Of a stretch of DNA of 64,000 nt, positions 61,301-64,000 are shown one piece after another. The stretch is from Planctomycetia bacterium (GTDB lineage: Bacteria; Planctomycetota; Planctomycetia; Gemmatales; HRBIN36): NCBI GenBank assembly GCA_016795155.1, contig JAEUIE010000044.1:62001-126000 (forward strand). The letters run 5' to 3'. The translations under genes and the position numbers were made by a program. Within the stretch, counting starts at the first letter, position 1, and the number at the start of each line of letters is the position of its first letter. The notes below the pieces were generated by a model that saw nothing but the letters and a program-made list of their open reading frames with translations, ran no database searches and was not told the DNA's origin.

Positions 61301-61954
61301 CCCATCAAACGAAATCGCCTTCACCAGACCAAAATCGGTAATCTTGGGATTGAAAGCTGTCGATGCCACCAAGCGGCTTGCAACATGCGAATCCGATGAG
61401 GGTGCAGGTGCTTCATGACTCAGCAAAATGTTCGAAGGCTTCAGATCTCGATGGATCAACCCATGGTCATGGGCATGCTGAATCGCCCGGGCCAGGGTGA
61501 TCATCAGTTGAGCAGCTTCATTTTCTGTGAACTTATGTTCGCGTATGTAGCGAAAGAGTGTCGGCCCTTCGACATACTCCAGCACCATATAGGGATGAGG
61601 AATTCCGCCCCGGATGCCGGGCATTTCTCCCAGTTCATACACCTGCACAATATGGGGATGACGCAACTGGGCGACTGCTTCCGCTTCAATGCGGAACCGC
61701 ATCCGCTGTTCCGGGCTGGCAAACTCCGGATCAAGAAGCATCTTGATGGCTACCAGCCGCTTCAGCCGAACATCACGGGCCTTGAAGACAATACCCATGC
61801 CGCCGCGACCCAGTTCCTGGAGCACTTCATAGCCCAGAATATCAGGCAACTGTGGCGTCAATGCGACAATGGAATCATTGCGCAACGTATCGGGCCCATG
61901 ATCTTGACTGGGAGTGCGCTCAGGCTCAACCGGATTCAGTACCGAGGTGGGCAT
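58388..61954 (-). CDS. Ser/Thr protein kinase with transmembrane helix and WD40-type propeller
   Basis: 1188 residues. The cytoplasmic kinase domain (about 42-335) is complete: glycine loop G49-RGGMG, VAIK71, HRD170LKPSN, D207FG, and GTPQYMAPEL. Then comes a proline-rich segment, a membrane helix (about 358-382, AIAALAGLLLTVITVALIVI) and a short coiled coil (about 395-450). The C-terminal half (about 500-1180) has WD40-type repeats (for example SVRVWNIQ, GGIDANVILWDVD) probably forming a propeller outside the membrane. This design is typical of planctomycete signalling kinases, which sense through the propeller. No substrate is suggested by the neighbours (aminotransferase upstream, rhomboid downstream). 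Confidence 0.95.
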   Translation of the reverse strand: MPTSVLNPVEPERTPSQDHGPDTLRNDSIVALTPQLPDILGYEVLQELGRGGMGIVFKARDVRLKRLVAIKMLLDPEFASPEQRMRFRIEAEAVAQLRHPHIVQVYELGEMPGIRGGIPHPYMVLEYVEGPTLFRYIREHKFTENEAAQLMITLARAIQHAHDHGLIHRDLKPSNILLSHEAPAPSSDSHVASRLVASTAFNPKITDFGLVKAISFDGEASRDLTAPEFLVGTPQYMAPELADPTYRAPHCSIDVYSLGVIFYELLTEHLPFEAADVLKMLVEAQTLEPPSPRKYKPQLNKDLETICLKCLEKDPQRRYHSAAALADDLTRFLNHEPIQARPLTEWQRFRKWMKRHPAIAALAGLLLTVITVALIVIGFFWYQAEQDRYLAEAHSLQAGLARDQARIAEKVARDEAGKALSAEHIARESEQRARLSLYYSKVAQADLLLRQGQLQRAEHLLDQSWPAEGERDPRSWEFYYLKRLCRPMEQVIRHAQDYVQRIHFLPDQQGMLVCEGAEFYGDYGPKQFPGRLYLYFPQKGEKLWKHRLVYSSRLPLRDVHLACQGRYALVMDQENNFTVLDLAELKGDAKLKGFAMPAGKFYKLALPAGLAIYWQHDVIPKTVQLFNVANKQTVRSIEFPEPCKHLEFSADGRRILFVTQDNKAGIWDIEQNKSLWIKSFSFRDWRLAISADGNQLAVCCYQSGELFWLNSQDGSLLKHTRIHRPTHLMFTPDVKQLCVSSDHQAGQDILMWSAVEKDAAPLVLRGHQGFITSIVFNASCTTLASTGMDGSVRVWNIQQDSPRAGDCIREYRGHKGSVRTSSFDPDSSLLASGGIDANVILWDVDRNLFQDKYNIDAGCGGEWISDCRFIENTPFMAVFEHRSQQLLHLDLQTRKVVKRMHLPGVMGEFRAPRQDVRFTSDGRRLACVDATGHHVLLFDSLSGQQIWKSPTLPYYAFRLSFSGDDKRLLMAGHFMQPASNPPKPVPFKCEYQVWSMDSFELVHREEMPFFSTAFCMNQDGTQIAAILRSADRKQWLRLIDLADRGAYRYTKVFDLERCVCLVFSPDGKWMAGCNFVPDKNVLTIRDAKTGEEKHRVFAGYESTELAFTPDSQRVLVAGYDSNIVFFDTILGHEIFTLKHHGSPRQNDYAINPRIVFNKSGTRLAINSWDAGLSVWHAYLPQKKTETGK

Positions 61955-62002
61955 GCATAAAGATAGGTTATTCTTGTGGCGAACTCAAATGGGAGTGAAC
62001 AA

Positions 62003-62827
62003 TTACTCCCATCGTTTTAATTTCTTCTGCATACCCATAATCTGCAGCAAATTTTCTTCGCCATACTCCAGTTCAACCCAACCTGTTTGGATCAACAGAA
62101 TACCCAGAAGAATACCAGCCAGGCATCCTGAAAGGTGTGCCATGTAGCCTATCCCGTCATGCAGATAGAAAATGTTGCCAAGCAGGTCGCAGACCAGATA
62201 AAAGAGCACCAGCCAGCCTGAAGAGATGGTTAGCACACCGATACCGAAAGGGATTTGAACGTAAAAAATGCGAGCATCATTACGAGGGTAAAACACCAGA
62301 CACAAACCGGCAATGCCCATGATGGCACCCGATGCACCGAGTGATGGAGTGAGATCACCTGCCGCATATTGCAATCCAACTCGCACAAAATCACTCACTA
62401 TTCCAAGCGCGAGATAACACATCAGAAAGAGGAAGTGATTCAGCTTGGCATTGATGGCATTGCCGAAGAGAAACAGAAAGAACATGTTGCCAAGCAAATG
62501 TCCCAAGTCGCCATGAACAAACATGGAGGTCACAGGCTGCCAGGGCCGCCAGGCTTCCGGATGCGTTGCCAGCGGCGTAACTTCTTTAGACCGCTCGAAC
62601 TTCAACTCATTGATCAGCTTAGATAAACGCTCAACATCCTGCGGCGTTTTGCTCGCCTTAGTGCCAAGCTGATGTATCTCGATGATTCTCCTCGCATTAT
62701 CCAGATCTGCCTTTTCAGGAAACCAGACCCAGTCTCCCAAAGTAATCAGGCAGGTAAACACGATCAGCAACCAGTTGGCGATGGGCAACTTCTGCATCGG
62801 CACGTCGAGATGGTATGGCAGAATCAT
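62003..62827 (-). CDS. Rhomboid-family intramembrane serine protease
   Basis: 274 residues. Rhomboid with the catalytic dyad S166 (LGASGAIMG) and H231 (YMAHLSGCLAG). The loop residue pair W-x-P (RPWQPVTSMFVHGDLGHLLG) and N114 (HLLGN) also fit. Six membrane helices are expected, with an N-terminal soluble insert (about 38-90) between the first and second. It cleaves membrane-anchored proteins within the bilayer; substrates are unknown. An internal ATG at codon 11 is an alternative start. Confidence 0.94.
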   Translation of the reverse strand: MILPYHLDVPMQKLPIANWLLIVFTCLITLGDWVWFPEKADLDNARRIIEIHQLGTKASKTPQDVERLSKLINELKFERSKEVTPLATHPEAWRPWQPVTSMFVHGDLGHLLGNMFFLFLFGNAINAKLNHFLFLMCYLALGIVSDFVRVGLQYAAGDLTPSLGASGAIMGIAGLCLVFYPRNDARIFYVQIPFGIGVLTISSGWLVLFYLVCDLLGNIFYLHDGIGYMAHLSGCLAGILLGILLIQTGWVELEYGEENLLQIMGMQKKLKRWE

Positions 62828-62894
62828 GGAACTACCATAGATTGTTTATTTCTGCAGCTTATTCGCCTCGCTGGAGCATTGATTTGAAATAAAC

Positions 62895-64000
62895 CTATCG
62901 CGTCTCCTCGGCCCGCTTGGCCATCGCATCCAGAATCTGTTGGCTAGTCCAGCCCACGGTGTGATTTCTTCTCGGTGCGATGATGATTTCGCCATTGAAC
63001 TTAGGATTATCAAGATGATCCGCCGTTGATTTGAACCGATGCACTGCGTTGTTGAGGAAATAATCGTCTGCATCACCCACCCAGACATGTATCTTGCCGT
63101 TGAGCCGGGAGCCAATCGATTCCCACTTGCTTTCAAGATACAGTCGCAAATCGTGTTTCTTCCACGTTTCCACCACCGATTTGTCGATCTCACCAGTCCT
63201 GGCATTCCATAATGGCTTCGGCAATCCATCGGCACCACGTGGCCCATAAACTGCGTTCCACGAGCACCAGTCTTTTCCACCCGTGGCAAAGCTGCCACCA
63301 CGGCCAATCACATTTTCCACCTGCGTTTCATGACGTACGGTCATCACCGTGTCGCCATTGACCGTTCGCTGGGAAGGCCGCTCGAACCCGAACTTGTTGA
63401 CGTAGGCGTTGGTGTCCTCATAGATGTTGATCAATTCATAATCCCGAAAATCCACCGAGTCAGGACAGCTTGACCAGCAGCCATTAAAGTAATCGGGGTA
63501 GTAAAGCTGCAATGCCAGCGAAACCCAGCCACCCGTTGACGCTCCGGTAGTAAACCGTTTACCCGTGCCTCCGCATCGGAATGTCTTTTCGATATGTGGA
63601 ATCACTTCCTGAGTCAGCGCATCGCCATAAGGCCCATTATTTTCCGAGTTCACCTGGTAAGGATCGCCAAACGGCCCTGCACCATCAAGCATGATCTGAA
63701 CAAATCTAGGATCAGGACGAATACGGGAACCGCCCGTGTAGCGTGAGCCAAAACCACCAATGTGAACACAGAGCAGATACTGCTTTTCAGGTTCCTTATC
63801 GAAGTTTGCAGGCAAAATCACCGACAGACGATAGTACATGGGCCGCTTGTGAAAATCACTCAATAGCTTCGATGGAAACTTCAGGTATTTCACAGTTGCA
63901 GTATCACTGGGCATCCTCTCATCAGGCAAACGGTCACTCAGCATCAGTTGATGAGCCTGCTTAGCTTTCGGATTCCATTGAATGGTTGTCGGTTTGCTTA
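62895..64000 (-). CDS. Esterase-like alpha/beta-hydrolase, 5' end outside the window
   Basis: At least 368 codons. The frame stays open past an ATG at 63944 to the window edge, and the residues there (TTIQWNPKAKQAHQL) look coding, so the true start is beyond 64000. Alpha/beta-hydrolase of the esterase D/enterochelin-esterase-like type: YYRLSVILPANFDKEPEKQY, nucleophile GASTGGWVSLAL (Ser in G-A-S-T-G-G), a possible acid Asp in VGDADDYFLN, and a His in PRRNHTVGWT. Planctomycete relatives of this type are usually secreted; the signal peptide, if any, is not visible. Substrate unknown. Confidence 0.85.
   Translation of the reverse strand, partial: SKPTTIQWNPKAKQAHQLMLSDRLPDERMPSDTATVKYLKFPSKLLSDFHKRPMYYRLSVILPANFDKEPEKQYLLCVHIGGFGSRYTGGSRIRPDPRFVQIMLDGAGPFGDPYQVNSENNGPYGDALTQEVIPHIEKTFRCGGTGKRFTTGASTGGWVSLALQLYYPDYFNGCWSSCPDSVDFRDYELINIYEDTNAYVNKFGFERPSQRTVNGDTVMTVRHETQVENVIGRGGSFATGGKDWCSWNAVYGPRGADGLPKPLWNARTGEIDKSVVETWKKHDLRLYLESKWESIGSRLNGKIHVWVGDADDYFLNNAVHRFKSTADHLDNPKFNGEIIIAPRRNHTVGWTSQQILDAMAKRAEETR

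Overview
The window looks like a chromosome segment from a planctomycete, most likely of the Gemmatales/Gemmata group. This is inferred from gene content, not from a marker tree. The evidence is two Tat-exported DUF1501 proteins (one paired with a DUF1549/DUF1553 cytochrome-like protein), a DUF1080 protein, a Tat-exported Gfo/Idh/MocA oxidoreductase, a Ser/Thr kinase fused to a WD40-type propeller, a histone-deacetylase-family protein, and an RTX-calpain whose N-terminus carries a planctomycete-style LEALEARDLP motif. Base composition is moderate and shows no obvious island-wide shift.

Layout. 1-7 kb: serine hydrolase, Mn-type superoxide dismutase, small unknown proteins, two cupins, a P1B-type metal ATPase and a nucleotidyltransferase pair. 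7-13 kb: DUF1501 protein, RTX-calpain, BCS1-like AAA ATPase. 13-20 kb: a phosphatase fused to a cytochrome c'-like domain, a phosphate-selective-type porin, then a redox pair made of a thioredoxin-NHL protein and a DsbD-like protein. 20-25 kb: GNAT, glmS, a small unknown protein, dapB, nuoB, DUF433/DUF5615 toxin-antitoxin pair. 25-35 kb: minus-strand operons DUF1501-DUF1549/1553 and pheT-hemG-deacetylase. 35-44 kb: esterases, SDR, nitrilase, LacD-like aldolase, then an accessory patch with a ParE-type toxin-antitoxin pair and an ORF6N protein. 44-48.5 kb: rsmH diverging from argB-argD-argF. 48.5-64 kb: Gfo/Idh, def, DUF1080, HD-GYP, coiled-coil protein, pyrF, epimerase, methyltransferase, aminotransferase, kinase-WD40, rhomboid and an esterase cut by the window edge.

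Main finding. The DsbD-like gene (17598-20180) is interrupted by a single in-frame TGA at 19839-19841. The TGA lies exactly where the first cysteine of the C-terminal thioredoxin CxxC motif should be (FTGVT-[TGA]-TNC). The frame continues for 112 sense codons after it. About 25 nt after the TGA there is a perfect 7-bp hairpin with a GTT loop, which is what a bacterial SECIS element looks like. I read this as a selenoprotein, a DsbD-type thiol reductase with a UxxC active site and a duplicated N-terminal domain. The selenocysteine machinery (selA, selB, selC, selD) is not in the window.

Secondary findings: a periplasmic phosphatase-cytochrome c' fusion; three related palindromes in and upstream of the ORF6N gene that look like autoregulatory operators; two gene-tail relics (a nitrilase tail after the SDR gene, and an ORF6N tail before the ParE-type pair) that record local duplication and deletion; and several interspersed palindromic repeat families.
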